From Streptomyces zhihengii (GTDB lineage: Bacteria > Actinomycetota > Actinomycetes > Streptomycetales > Streptomycetaceae), in contig NZ_JAFEJA010000001.1 in assembly GCF_016919245.1 (NCBI RefSeq), forward strand, positions 310,001 through 374,000: a DNA stretch of 64,000 nucleotides, read 5' to 3'. Positions 37,692 through 46,507 of this stretch are shown here, piece by piece. Made by a program: the position numbers and the translations under genes. The notes under the pieces were generated by a model. That model saw only the letters and a list, made by a program, of their open reading frames with translations, was not told where the DNA came from and ran no database searches. The stretch's first letter is position 1, and each line of letters begins with the position of its first letter.

Positions 37692-38975
37692 TCAGGCGCC
37701 GAGGGCGGTCTTCGCCTCGGTGAAGAACTGCTTGGCGGAGTCCGCGGCGGAGGCCTTGCCCAGCGCCATGTCGCCCGCGATCCGCAGGAAGGCGGCCTCG
37801 ACGATGTCGGCGCCGGCCGGGTGCGGGGTGATGGGCTCCAGGACACCGGCGTCGGCGATCTGCTGCTCGTAGGCGGCGATTTTCTTGCTGACCGGGTCGG
37901 TCGGCTGGAACGCCTCGTACTGCTCGGTGGTGGAGAGCACGCCCCGGTCGTAGCCCATGATCCGGCCGGCCTCGGGGTCGTGGACCATGAAGTTGATGAA
38001 GGTGGCCACCTCGGCGGGGTGCTTGGTGCGGGCGCTGCCGCTGAGCATCAGGGAGCCCAGGTACTGGCCGGTGCGCTTGCCGTCGAGGGTGGGGATGGGC
38101 GCGATGGCGTAGGAGCTCTTGCCCTCGGCGGAGTAGCGGGCGGTGAAGTTGTCCCAGGTGAACTCGCCGCCGGCGAGGCCCGCGGCCAGCGCGGACTTGG
38201 GCTTGACCTGCTCGACCTTCTTCTGGTCGGCGTAGAGGCCGGACTTGACGCCCTTCAGCGCCTCGTCCCAGTAGGCGGCGAGCTCGCTCTCGGTGAAGCC
38301 GAGGTCCTTCTCGGTGAAGAACGCCTTGCCCTGCTGGCGCAGGATCAGGTCGTAGAGGTACATCACGCCGTAGGCGCCGGAGTCGCCGGAGGTGCCGCCC
38401 TTGTCGTGGATGGCGACGAGGCCGTTCCGCCAGTCGTCCCAGGTCCAGCCGGGCTCCGGGGAGACCCCGGCCTTCTCGTAGACCTTCTCGTCGATGACGT
38501 AGCCCATGGAGTTCGAACCGACGGGTATGCCGAGGAGCTTGCCGTCGACCTCGCCGAACTTCTCCAGTCCGGCACGGAAGTTGCGCAGGTCCAGGTTGCC
38601 CTTGTCGGCCTGCGGGGAGAGGTCGAGCAGGACGCGCTTGGCGTCGTACTTGCGCAGGAAGCCGATGGCGTTCTGGAAGACGTCCGGCGGGTTGCCGCCC
38701 GCGGCCTGGGTGTTGAACTTCTTCCAGAAGTCGGCGTACTGCTGGAAGTCGGTCTTGACCTTGATCTTCGGGTGCTTCTTCTCGAAGAGGGCGATGGTCT
38801 CGTTGATCTTCTTCGCCCGGTCGTCGGCGCCCCACCACGCGTAGCGGATGGTCACCGTGCCGCCGGAGGAGCCGCTGCCCCCACCGCAGCCGGCGGCGGT
38901 GAGCCCGGCGCCCGCGAGCGTCACACCGGTGGCCTTGAGGAAGGACCGCCGCTCCATGTGCCTGGACATACGCAT
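37692..38975 (-). CDS. Sugar ABC transporter substrate-binding lipoprotein
   Basis: 427 residues; ATG at 38975. The signal carries both a twin-Arg motif (ERRSFLKATG, Arg9-Arg10) and a lipobox ending L-T-A-A-G-C (Cys30), so it is probably a Tat-exported lipoprotein. The mature protein is an SBP_bac_1-type cluster B receptor (VTIRYAWWGADDRAKKINETIA opening, VKTDFQQYADFWKKFNTQAAGGNPPDVF). First gene of the operon, behind LacI-type boxes at 39010-39033. Confidence 0.9.
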   Translation of the reverse strand: MRMSRHMERRSFLKATGVTLAGAGLTAAGCGGGSGSSGGTVTIRYAWWGADDRAKKINETIALFEKKHPKIKVKTDFQQYADFWKKFNTQAAGGNPPDVFQNAIGFLRKYDAKRVLLDLSPQADKGNLDLRNFRAGLEKFGEVDGKLLGIPVGSNSMGYVIDEKVYEKAGVSPEPGWTWDDWRNGLVAIHDKGGTSGDSGAYGVMYLYDLILRQQGKAFFTEKDLGFTESELAAYWDEALKGVKSGLYADQKKVEQVKPKSALAAGLAGGEFTWDNFTARYSAEGKSSYAIAPIPTLDGKRTGQYLGSLMLSGSARTKHPAEVATFINFMVHDPEAGRIMGYDRGVLSTTEQYEAFQPTDPVSKKIAAYEQQIADAGVLEPITPHPAGADIVEAAFLRIAGDMALGKASAADSAKQFFTEAKTALGA

Positions 38976-39009
38976 GATGCACCTCTCGTCGATGCGTGGG
39001 GAAGATTAA

Positions 39010-39033
39010 TGAAACGTTTCAGGAAAGCGCTTG
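39010..39033. promoter_or_regulatory. LacI-family operators upstream of the sugar ABC operon
   Basis: A perfect 12-bp palindrome TGAAACGTTTCA (39010-39021) is followed directly by GAAAGCGCTTG (39023-39033). Both fit LacI/GalR operator patterns with a central CG. The second box recurs inverted at 29686-29696. The cluster lies 35-58 bp before the binding-protein ATG. Confidence 0.65.
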
Positions 39034-39662
39034 CCCCGCAATGTAGGGGTGGCGGTGAGACCGCGTCAACGGTTTGAGCGGTCCGTCATGTCGAACATGC
39101 GCCAAAACTTCGGACACGGGCGCCTGAGGCCTCCCTCCGGGCGCCTCACCGGCCCGTGAGGACGCCCGGAGGGAGGCCCTCGGGCGGACCGCGGTGCGCG
39201 TCGCGGGGCGGGGCCGCAACGGGAGCCGCGGCGCGCGGCCCCGGGCGAGCCTGCGGTCCGGGGTCCGGGCCGCAGCCGGACGACCCGGCGTCGAGAGCAC
39301 GTCGGCCGGCGGGAGCCGACGTGCTCTCCGAGCAGGGCCGCCCCCGGCGCACCGGCCGCCCGGCCACGGCGGCCGCGGTGGGCGTCGGGCAGGCCCCCAC
39401 CGCGCGTCGCGGGGCGGGAGCCTCCCGCCCGGCGGGCCGGGTCCCGCAGCCGGGCGGCCGGCGTCGAGACCACGCCCGCCGGCAGGGGCCGACGCCCCCT
39501 CCGAGCGGGACCGTCCCCCGAAGCGCCGGCCGCCCGGCCTCGGCGGGCGCGAGCCGCCGGGGCCCTGGGACACCGGGACGGAGCACCGGGACACCGGGGC
39601 ACCAGGACACCGGGACGGAGTACCGCCGCGGGCCTCCCGGCAGGCCGCCCCGCATCTCCCGG

Positions 39663-39962
39663 GTGCCGCGCCCGCCAGGGGAAGTGGCACCCCCGGGGCA
39701 GACCGATGCCGCGCCCGCCAAGGAAAGTGGCACCCCCGGCCCACGCCGATGCCGCGCCCGCCCGGGTGAAGCAGCACCCCCGGCCCACGCCGATGCCAAG
39801 CCCGCCGGGTGAAGCAGCACCCCGGCGCAGACCGGCGCCGCTCCCGCCAAGGAAAGTGGCACCCCCGGCCCAAGCCGATGCCGCGCCCGCCGGGTGAAGC
39901 AGCACCCCGGCGCAGACGGGCGCCGCGCCCGCCCGGGGGAAGCAGCACCCCCGGCGCAAACC
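39663..39962. repeat. Seven-unit tandem repeat of 42-44 bp
   Basis: Units begin at 39663, 39705, 39748, 39792, 39834, 39877 and 39919 (lengths 42, 43, 44, 42, 43, 42, 44), with a decayed eighth after 39962. Each has G(A/G)(T/C)GCCGCGCCCGCC, then either an AAGGAAAGTGGCAC or a GGGTGAAGCAGCAC block, then CCCCGGC. The two block types alternate irregularly. There are no spacers, so it is not CRISPR. Confidence 0.9.
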
Positions 39963-40106
39963 GCCGCCGCACCCGCCCGGCCGGTGGCGGGCGCGTCCCC
40001 GCCGCCGACCGTCATCGCGCCGCAGGCGGATCGGCGCACCCGGGCCCGATGGACCACCGGCGGGCGCCCGGCCGGGTCCGGGCGCCGCACGCTCGCGGCG
40101 AAGATC

Positions 40107-40120
40107 ATGAATCGATTCAT
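40107..40120. promoter_or_regulatory. Isolated perfect palindrome, LacI-like
   Basis: ATGAATCGATTCAT is a perfect 14-bp palindrome with the central CG of LacI operators. No gene starts nearby: GH53 ends at 40190 and the next leftward start is at 38975. It may mark a distant promoter for the leftward operon or the end of a lost gene. Confidence 0.45.
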
Positions 40121-40189
40121 CCCATGTCCGCCGCTCATCAGCCGACGTGACGCACCGTCAGCCCACCGGTCCCCGCCCGCGCCCCCGCC

Positions 40190-41764
40190 TCAGCGGTGGC
40201 GCAGCCAGGCCGCGGCCGGGAGGAGGCGGTCGGTGTAGTCGAAGAGCGCCTGGTTCTCCCAGCCGTTGCCGGACGCGGGGTCGGCCGGGTCCCAGCCGTT
40301 GCCCTGGACGGCCGTCCAGGTGGGCTCCCAGTAGAAGACGCCCAGGCCGCGCCGGCCGGGCACGGCCTCGACGACGTTCATGACGTCGCGCAGCCACCGG
40401 GCCTGGCCGGCCGGGGTCGCCGGGTAGCCGGTGACCAGTTCGCCGGGGAGGTCGATGATGTTCTCGTGGTCGTCCTTGCTGTCCAGGCGGAACGGATAGG
40501 CGGTCTCGGCGACCATCACCTGCTTGCCGTAGCGTCCGGAGATGTCGTCGAGGTTGGCCTGGAGGGCGGACAGCGAGCCGTGCCAGTAGCCGTAGAAGGA
40601 GACGGCGATGACGTCGAAGGGGACGCCCCGGGCGGTGGCGTTGTCGAACCACCAGCGGTAGAGGGCGTTGTCGCCGCCGTGGGCCAGGTGGAGGGCGATC
40701 CTGGTGGACGGGGAGACGGCGCGGGCGGCGTCGGCCCCGGAGCGGAGCAGGCCGGCGGTGCGGTCCCAGTCGTCGGTGGACCCTTCGGGCCAGAGCAGGC
40801 CGGTGTTGATCTCGTTGCCGATCTGCACCATGTCGGCCGTGGTGCCCTGGGCCTTCAGCGCGTTCAGGACGTCGTGGGTGTGCGCGTACACGTCGGCCCT
40901 GAGCTGCTCGTAGGTGTGGGCCGACCACGCCGACGGCTTGGTCTGGGCGCCGGGGTCGGCCCAGATGTCGGAGTAGTGGAAGTCGACCAGCAGCTTCATG
41001 CCGCGGGCCTTGAGCCGTTCGGCCGTCTCCAGCACGTGCCGCTTGTCGTTGTAGCCGTCGGCCGGATCCACCCAGACCTTGAGGCGCCCGTAGTCCGCGC
41101 CCGCCGACCGCAGCAGCCCGAGGGCGTCCCCGGCGGTGCCGGTGGTCCCGCGGTAGACGCCGCCGAGGTCCTCGCTCTTGCCGAGCGAGGAGACGTCGAC
41201 GCCGCGGACGGACAGTCCGGTGGCGCCCGGGGTGAAGGAGAGGTCGTCGACGTTGATCCAGTCGCCGGCCCGCGCGTCGGATTCGATGCTCACCGTGCAG
41301 CCGCCGCCCCGCACGGCCACGGAGGTGACCAGGCGTATCCACCGCCCGTCGGAGGTGACGGGCAGATCGGTGCGCTGCTCGACGGAGCCGCAGTTGCGCA
41401 GGGCCAGGTGGGCGGTGTTCTGGCCGCCGCTGGAGCGGACCCAGGCGGTGAGGGTGTAGGTGCCGTCGGCGAGGCCGGACAGGTACTGGTAGGTCTCGAC
41501 CCGGTAGGCGGACGCCGACCAGTGGGTGAGGCGGCTGCCGCCGCTCCGGCCGCCCGCTTCGGCGTACGAGGCGGCGTCCTGGCCGGTGGCGGACCAGGTG
41601 GACCAGCCGGTGGTGCCGGATTCGAAGCCGGTGTTGGTGAGGGTGGCGGCGGCTCGGGCGCCCGGGGCGGGCAGCGCCGCGGTGAGGAGGGCGGCGAGCG
41701 CGGTCAGCGCGGCCGCCCGCAGCAGTCCGCGGGCTGTGGGGATACGGAAGAGGGCTGCGTGCAT
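40190..41764 (-). CDS. Secreted arabinogalactan endo-beta-1,4-galactanase (GH53)
   Basis: 524 residues; ATG at 41764, AAGGGA upstream. Sec signal (about 1-38, ending GARAAA). Residues about 40-180 form a beta-sandwich carbohydrate-binding module (TLTNTGFESGTTGWSTW, WINVDDLSF), possibly CBM61-like, which binds beta-1,4-galactan. The GH53 barrel starts at about 186 (VRGVDVSSLGKSED). Acid/base Glu318 is in QIGNEINTG and nucleophile Glu420 in MVAETAYPF. It cuts pectic galactan side chains into oligosaccharides. It lies downstream of the GH42 gene, which would finish the products. Confidence 0.93.
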   Translation of the reverse strand: MHAALFRIPTARGLLRAAALTALAALLTAALPAPGARAAATLTNTGFESGTTGWSTWSATGQDAASYAEAGGRSGGSRLTHWSASAYRVETYQYLSGLADGTYTLTAWVRSSGGQNTAHLALRNCGSVEQRTDLPVTSDGRWIRLVTSVAVRGGGCTVSIESDARAGDWINVDDLSFTPGATGLSVRGVDVSSLGKSEDLGGVYRGTTGTAGDALGLLRSAGADYGRLKVWVDPADGYNDKRHVLETAERLKARGMKLLVDFHYSDIWADPGAQTKPSAWSAHTYEQLRADVYAHTHDVLNALKAQGTTADMVQIGNEINTGLLWPEGSTDDWDRTAGLLRSGADAARAVSPSTRIALHLAHGGDNALYRWWFDNATARGVPFDVIAVSFYGYWHGSLSALQANLDDISGRYGKQVMVAETAYPFRLDSKDDHENIIDLPGELVTGYPATPAGQARWLRDVMNVVEAVPGRRGLGVFYWEPTWTAVQGNGWDPADPASGNGWENQALFDYTDRLLPAAAWLRHR

Positions 41765-42027
41765 CGTCGGTCCCTTCGACGGTGACGGAAGAAGGACGGA
41801 TGGCGGGTGGTGCGGTGACCCGGGGCGGCCGGCAGCTCGGCGGCCGCTCCGGGAGGCGGTGGCCCGGGAGCGATGTCCCGGGGGTGGGGCCCGCCGGCCG
41901 GGCCCTGGGCGGGGCCCGGTTGCCGCCCCGGGCGGTGATGCGAGGGGGGCGGACACCGGGGGCGGTGCGGGAGGGTCCTTCCCCGCGCCGGCCCGCCCCG
42001 GAGGGCGGCCGGCGCGGGGCCGGGCTT

Positions 42028-44049
42028 TCAGGCGTCGAGGTGGACGACGCGGACGCCGCCCGCCGGGACGGCGAGGTGTCCGCCGGCGCGCTCCCCGGTG
42101 AGCAGTTCGGTACCGGGGGCGTCCAGCGGCACCTTGGCGTCGTGGCCGGTGTGGTTGACGGCGAACAGATAGGCGCCGCTCTCGCCTTCGCGGCGGACCA
42201 CCTCGACGTCGCGGGGCAGCTCGCCGCGCGGGGCGAGGCCGGCGTCCTCGAAGGCGGCGTCCAGGACGGTGTCGAGGGCGGGGGCGCCGAGGCGGGTGGA
42301 GACGTACCAGGCGGTGCCGTCGCCGATGCGGTGGCGGGTGACGGCCGGGTGTCCCCCGGCCGGGCCGTCGGCGTAGGTCCACACCGTCTCGGCGCCGCGC
42401 GGGACGACGAACTCGCTCCAGACGTCGCCGGTCAGGGCCGTGCCGCCGGGGCCGGTGATCCGCACGCTCTCGCCCTCCCCGAGCGGCGACCACTCCTCGA
42501 CGGTCAGCCCCAGCACGTCGCGCAGCACCCCGGGGTACGCGCCGGGGTGGACGGCGTCGTTCCGGTCGACGATGCCGGAGAAGTAGGAGACGACCAGGGT
42601 GCCGCCGCCCTCGGCGTAGGCGCGCAGGTTCCGGCCGGTCTCCTCGGAGGCCAGGTACAGGGCGGGGACGACGACGAGGGGGTAGCGGGCGAGGTCGGCC
42701 TCGGGGTGGGCGAAGTCGACGGTGAGGTGCCGGTCGTAGAGGGTCTCGTAGAAGCTGTCGGCGCGCTCGCGTGCGTCGTGGTCCTCGCTGGGCCGCCACT
42801 CCAGCCGCTGGGCCCACCAGGACTGCCAGTCCCAGACCATCGCAGCGTCGGCGACGGTCCTGGTGCCGTGGACGGCGGCGAGCGAGGCGATACCCGCTCC
42901 CAGTTCGACGACCTCCCTCCACACCCGGGAGTCCGTCCCGGCGTGCGGCAGCATCGCCGAGTGGAACTTCTCGGCGCCCTTCCGGGACTGGCGCCACTGG
43001 AAGAACATGGCGCCCTCGGAGCCGCGCGCCACATGGGCGAGGGAGTTGCGGGCCATCTCCCCCGGGCGCTTGGCCGGGTTGCGGGGCTGCCAGCTCACAC
43101 CGCTGGTGGAGTGCTCCATCAGCAGCCAGGGGGCGCCGCCCGCGACCGAGCGGGTGAGGTCGGCGGCCATCGCGAGGTTGACGTGGGTGCGGCGGCCGTC
43201 GGTGATCAGATAGTGGTCGTTGGTGACGACGTCGACCTCGCGTCCCCAGGCCCAGTAGTCGACCGTGTCGCACTGGCTGAGCGCGGTCATGAAGTTGGTG
43301 GTGACGGGGACGCCGGGGGCGAGGCGGTGGAGGATGTCCCGCTCGGCGCGGAAGTTCTCGCGCAGGGTGTCGTCGGCGAAGCGCCGGTAGTCGAGCTGCT
43401 GCGCGGGGTTGCCCACGGTCGGGGTGAGGCGGGGCGGGTCGATCTCGTCGAGCGAGCCGTAGCGCAGCCCCCAGAAGGCGGTCCCCCACGCCTCGTTGAC
43501 GGCGTCGGCCGTGCCGTAGCGGTCGCCGAGCCAGCGGCGGAAGTGCGCCGCGCAGCCGTCGCAGTAGCAGGCGCTGACGGGGACGCCGTACTCGTTGTGG
43601 ACGTGCCACATCGCGAGGGCGGGATGGCCGGCGTAGCGGCGGGCGAGCTCGGTGGTGATCCGTGCGGCGGCCTCGCGGTAGGCGGGACTGCTGTGGCAGA
43701 TCGCGGCGCGTGAGCCGAAGGAGTAGCGGACGCCCTCGCGGGTCACGGGGAGCGCCTCGGGGTGGGCGCGGTAGAACCAGGCGGGCGGCGAGACGGTGGG
43801 GGTGCCGAGGTCGGCCCGGATGCCGTTCTCGTGGAGCAGGTCCAGGATCCGGTCGAGCCAGCCGAAGTCGTAAGCGCCGGGCTCCGGTTCGAGCAGCGCC
43901 CAGGAGAAGATCCCGACGCTGACCATGGTGACGCCGGCCTCGCGCATCAGCCGGACGTCCTCCTCCCAGACGCTCTGGGGCCATTGCTCGGGGTTGTAGT
44001 CCCCGCCGAACGCGAGCCGGCGGGCGCCCCGGTCAGTGGTCTCCGGCAT
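42028..44049 (-). CDS. Beta-galactosidase (GH42)
   Basis: 673 residues; ATG at 44049 with AGGAGAGAG upstream. No signal peptide, so cytoplasmic. N-terminal barrel: LAFGGDYNPEQWP opening; acid/base Glu153 in MWHVHNEYG; nucleophile Glu312 in LLMEHSTSGVSW. A cluster of cysteines (CYCDGC at 161-166) matches the zinc site of this family. Then the trimerisation domain and C-terminal beta domain. Cleaves galacto-oligosaccharides imported by the neighbouring ABC system. Divergent from that ABC operon, 212 bp apart, with LacI-type sites between. The 263 bp between this gene and GH53 hold no gene. Confidence 0.95.
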   Translation of the reverse strand: MPETTDRGARRLAFGGDYNPEQWPQSVWEEDVRLMREAGVTMVSVGIFSWALLEPEPGAYDFGWLDRILDLLHENGIRADLGTPTVSPPAWFYRAHPEALPVTREGVRYSFGSRAAICHSSPAYREAAARITTELARRYAGHPALAMWHVHNEYGVPVSACYCDGCAAHFRRWLGDRYGTADAVNEAWGTAFWGLRYGSLDEIDPPRLTPTVGNPAQQLDYRRFADDTLRENFRAERDILHRLAPGVPVTTNFMTALSQCDTVDYWAWGREVDVVTNDHYLITDGRRTHVNLAMAADLTRSVAGGAPWLLMEHSTSGVSWQPRNPAKRPGEMARNSLAHVARGSEGAMFFQWRQSRKGAEKFHSAMLPHAGTDSRVWREVVELGAGIASLAAVHGTRTVADAAMVWDWQSWWAQRLEWRPSEDHDARERADSFYETLYDRHLTVDFAHPEADLARYPLVVVPALYLASEETGRNLRAYAEGGGTLVVSYFSGIVDRNDAVHPGAYPGVLRDVLGLTVEEWSPLGEGESVRITGPGGTALTGDVWSEFVVPRGAETVWTYADGPAGGHPAVTRHRIGDGTAWYVSTRLGAPALDTVLDAAFEDAGLAPRGELPRDVEVVRREGESGAYLFAVNHTGHDAKVPLDAPGTELLTGERAGGHLAVPAGGVRVVHLDA

Positions 44050-44162
44050 GTGTCTCTCTCCTGGGTCGACAGCGTGAACGCCTCAGCGGACTGAGACTTT
44101 CTGGGAACGTGCACACACGTGCATCGATGCGATGACGCAACATAAGCGCACAGGAACAACCA

Positions 44163-44204
44163 TTGACAAGTGTCCAGGACGTTTCTCTACTGTGAACGCT
44201 CACA
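44163..44204 (+). promoter_or_regulatory. Promoter with LacI-type operator for the galacto-oligosaccharide ABC operon
   Basis: -35 TTGACA (44163-44168), 17-nt spacer, -10 TCTACT (44186-44191). Overlapping the start-site region is the palindrome TGTGAACGCTCACA (44191-44204; wider CTGTGA/TCACAG arms), a standard LacI-family operator. The LacI gene at the end of this operon is the obvious ligand. A weaker GTGAACGC-containing sequence near 44073-44086 may serve the divergent GH42 gene. Confidence 0.7.
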
Positions 44205-44261
44205 GATGCAGAACCGGCCCCGCGCCTCTCGCGGGACGCCCTTCGGTCAGGGAGACCATCC

Positions 44262-45572
44262 ATGTCCCACACGCTGCACCGCCGCCTCGCGGCCACCGCC
44301 ACGGCCGTCGTTCTCGGCGCGTCCGCCCTCACCGCCTGCGGCTCGTCCGAGGGCGACGCCCAGGCGGACTCGGGCCCGGTCTCCCTCACCTACTGGGCCT
44401 GGGCGCCCGGCATGGACAAGGTGGCGGACCTGTGGAACGACAAGCACCCGGAGATCAAGGTCACGGTGCAGAAGCAGGCGTCGGGCGACGACCTGGTCAC
44501 CAAGATCATCACGGCCTCCAAGGCCAAGAAGGCCCCCGACCTGGTGCAGGCCGAGTACCAGGCGCTGCCCACGCTGGTCAGCAACGACGCCCTCGCCGAC
44601 ATCTCCGGCGAGGTCGGCGGCATCGAGAAGCAGTTCGCCCCCGGCGTCTGGCAGCAGACGACCCTCGGCACGGACGCCGTCTACGCGGTGCCGCAGGACT
44701 CCGGGCCGATGATGTTCTACTACCGCGCCGACCTCTTCGAGGAGTACGGGCTCGACGTCCCGGTGACCTGGGACGAGTTCGCCGAGACGGCCCGCGCGCT
44801 GAAGAAGAAGGCACCGGAGAAGTCGCTGACCACCTTCTCCGCCAACGACTCGGGGCTCTTCGCGGGCCTCGCGCAGCAGGCGGGCGCCCGGTGGTGGACG
44901 GTCGAGGGCGACGCCTGGAAGGTCGGCATCGACGACGCGGCCACCCGCAAGGTCGCCGACTTCTGGGGCGGTCTGGTCGAGGAGGGCGCGATCGACAACC
45001 AGCCCATGTACACCCCGGCCTGGAACAAGGCGCTCAACACGGGTGAGCAGATCGCCTGGGTGAGCGCCGTGTGGGCGCCGGGCACGCTGACCACCGCGGC
45101 CCCGGACACCAAGGACAAGTGGCGGATGGCGCCCCTCCCCCAGTGGGACGAGGGCACGAACACCACCGGGAGCTGGGGCGGCTCCACCACCGCGGTCACC
45201 ACGGACTCGAAGCACAAGGCGGCCGCCGCGAAGTTCGCCACCTGGCTGAACACCGACCCCGAGGCGCTGGCCGCGCTGGTGAAGGAGGGCGGCATCTACC
45301 CGGCGGCCACCGCCGCCCAGACCAGCGGCGCCCTCGCCTCGTCCCACGAGTTCTTCGCCGGCCAGGCCGACTTCTACGCGAAGGCGGCGGAGATAGCGGA
45401 GACCGCCGCGCCCGCCTACTGGGGCCCGAACGTGAACGTCGCGTACGCCACCTTCAAGGACGCGTTCGGCAAGGCCGCGAAGGCGAAGTCCGGCTTCGGC
45501 GACGCGCTGTCCACCATGCAGGCCGCCACCGTCGCGGACCTGAAGAAGCAGGGCTTCGAGGCCGCCCCGTGA
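44262..45572 (+). CDS. Sugar ABC transporter substrate-binding lipoprotein
   Basis: 436 residues; ATG at 44262 after GGGAGA. Lipobox L-T-A-C (Cys26). SBP_bac_1-type receptor: VSLTYWAWAPGMDKVADLWNDKHP opening, KAPDLVQAEYQALPTL. GTGA overlap with the first permease. Given the GH42, GH53 and LacI neighbours and a galactan theme, the ligand is probably galacto-oligosaccharide (similar to GanS/CycB-type receptors); this is inference. Confidence 0.9.
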   Translation: MSHTLHRRLAATATAVVLGASALTACGSSEGDAQADSGPVSLTYWAWAPGMDKVADLWNDKHPEIKVTVQKQASGDDLVTKIITASKAKKAPDLVQAEYQALPTLVSNDALADISGEVGGIEKQFAPGVWQQTTLGTDAVYAVPQDSGPMMFYYRADLFEEYGLDVPVTWDEFAETARALKKKAPEKSLTTFSANDSGLFAGLAQQAGARWWTVEGDAWKVGIDDAATRKVADFWGGLVEEGAIDNQPMYTPAWNKALNTGEQIAWVSAVWAPGTLTTAAPDTKDKWRMAPLPQWDEGTNTTGSWGGSTTAVTTDSKHKAAAAKFATWLNTDPEALAALVKEGGIYPAATAAQTSGALASSHEFFAGQADFYAKAAEIAETAAPAYWGPNVNVAYATFKDAFGKAAKAKSGFGDALSTMQAATVADLKKQGFEAAP

Positions 45573-46507
45573 CCGCACCGCGCACACCCCGCGCGCGCCG
45601 GGTGCCGAACGGGGTGCGCAGCGCCCCGTACGGCTTCCTGCTCCCGGCCGCCGTGCTCTTCCTGCTGTTCTTCGCCCTGCCCATCGGCTACGCGCTGTGG
45701 CTGAGCCTCCACCGGATCGACGTCCAGGGGCTCGGCCTCGGCCGGGGCGCCCGGCGCGAGGTCTGGGCCGGGCTGTCGAACTACACCGCGGCCCTCACCG
45801 ACTCCGAGCTCGGGCACGGCGCCCTGCGGGTGCTCGGCTACGGCGCGATCGTGGTGCCCGTGATGCTCGGGCTGGCCCTGCTGTTCGCCCTGCTCCTGGA
45901 CACCGAGCGGGTGCGGGCGCGGTCCTTCTCCCGGCTCGCGATCTTCCTGCCGTACGCGATCCCGGGTGTGGTCGCCGCCCTGCTCTGGGGCTTCCTGTAC
46001 CTGCCGGACGTCAGCCCGTTCCACTATCTGCTCGACCGGGCGGGGCTGCCCGGCCCGGACCTGATGGACGGCGGGGCGCTGTTCGGGTCCCTGGCCAACA
46101 TCGCCGTCTGGGGCGGCACCGGCTTCAACATGATCGTCATCTACACGTCGCTGCGGTCCATCCCGGCCGAGGTGTACGAGGCGGCGCGGCTGGACGGCGC
46201 GAGCCCGCTGCAGATCGCGCTGCGGATCAAGATCCCGATGGTGGTGCCCTCGCTGGTGCTCACCTTCTTCTTCTCCGTCATCGCCACCCTGCAGGTGTTC
46301 AGCGAGCCGACCACGCTCAAGCCGCTGACGAACGGCATCTCCACCACCTGGAGCCCGCTGATGAAGGTGTACAACGACGCCTTCGTGGCCGGGAACGTGT
46401 ACGCGGCGTCCGCGACGGCCGTGGTGCTCGCCCTCGCCACCTTCGCGCTCTCCTTCGCCCTGCTGCGGTTCGCCAACTCCCGCGCCAAGCACCGAGGAAC
46501 CCGATGA
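45569..46507 (+). CDS. Sugar ABC transporter permease (MalF type)
   Basis: 312 residues from GTG at 45569, overlapping the binding-protein stop. Six helices; EAA loop EVYEAARLDGASPLQIALRIKIPMV. The ATGA overlap with the next permease gives tight coupling. CUT1 family; the ATPase is expected to be supplied in trans (MsiK type). Confidence 0.9.
   Translation: MTAPRTPRARRVPNGVRSAPYGFLLPAAVLFLLFFALPIGYALWLSLHRIDVQGLGLGRGARREVWAGLSNYTAALTDSELGHGALRVLGYGAIVVPVMLGLALLFALLLDTERVRARSFSRLAIFLPYAIPGVVAALLWGFLYLPDVSPFHYLLDRAGLPGPDLMDGGALFGSLANIAVWGGTGFNMIVIYTSLRSIPAEVYEAARLDGASPLQIALRIKIPMVVPSLVLTFFFSVIATLQVFSEPTTLKPLTNGISTTWSPLMKVYNDAFVAGNVYAASATAVVLALATFALSFALLRFANSRAKHRGTR

Larger units (their letters stand above)
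38976..40189. other. 1.2-kb gene-free region between the ABC operon and the GH53 gene
   Basis: Apart from operators near each end (39010-39033 and 40107-40120) and the tandem repeat at 39663-39962, I see no gene. Open frames over 200 codons on both strands have repetitive Gly/Arg/Pro/Ala translations and no credible starts. This is the longest non-coding stretch in the window. Confidence 0.65.

Noticed and set aside
39663..39962. Possible CRISPR array
   Set aside because: Units are contiguous without unique spacers, and no cas genes are in the window.
39019..40138. Several 200-330-codon frames on both strands over the tandem repeat
   Set aside because: Repeat units vary between 42 and 44 bp, so no frame is maintained. 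Translations are repetitive and lack domains.
40124..40150. ATG followed by an eight-codon frame after the orphan palindrome
   Set aside because: Too short, with no ribosome site and no downstream gene on that strand to regulate.
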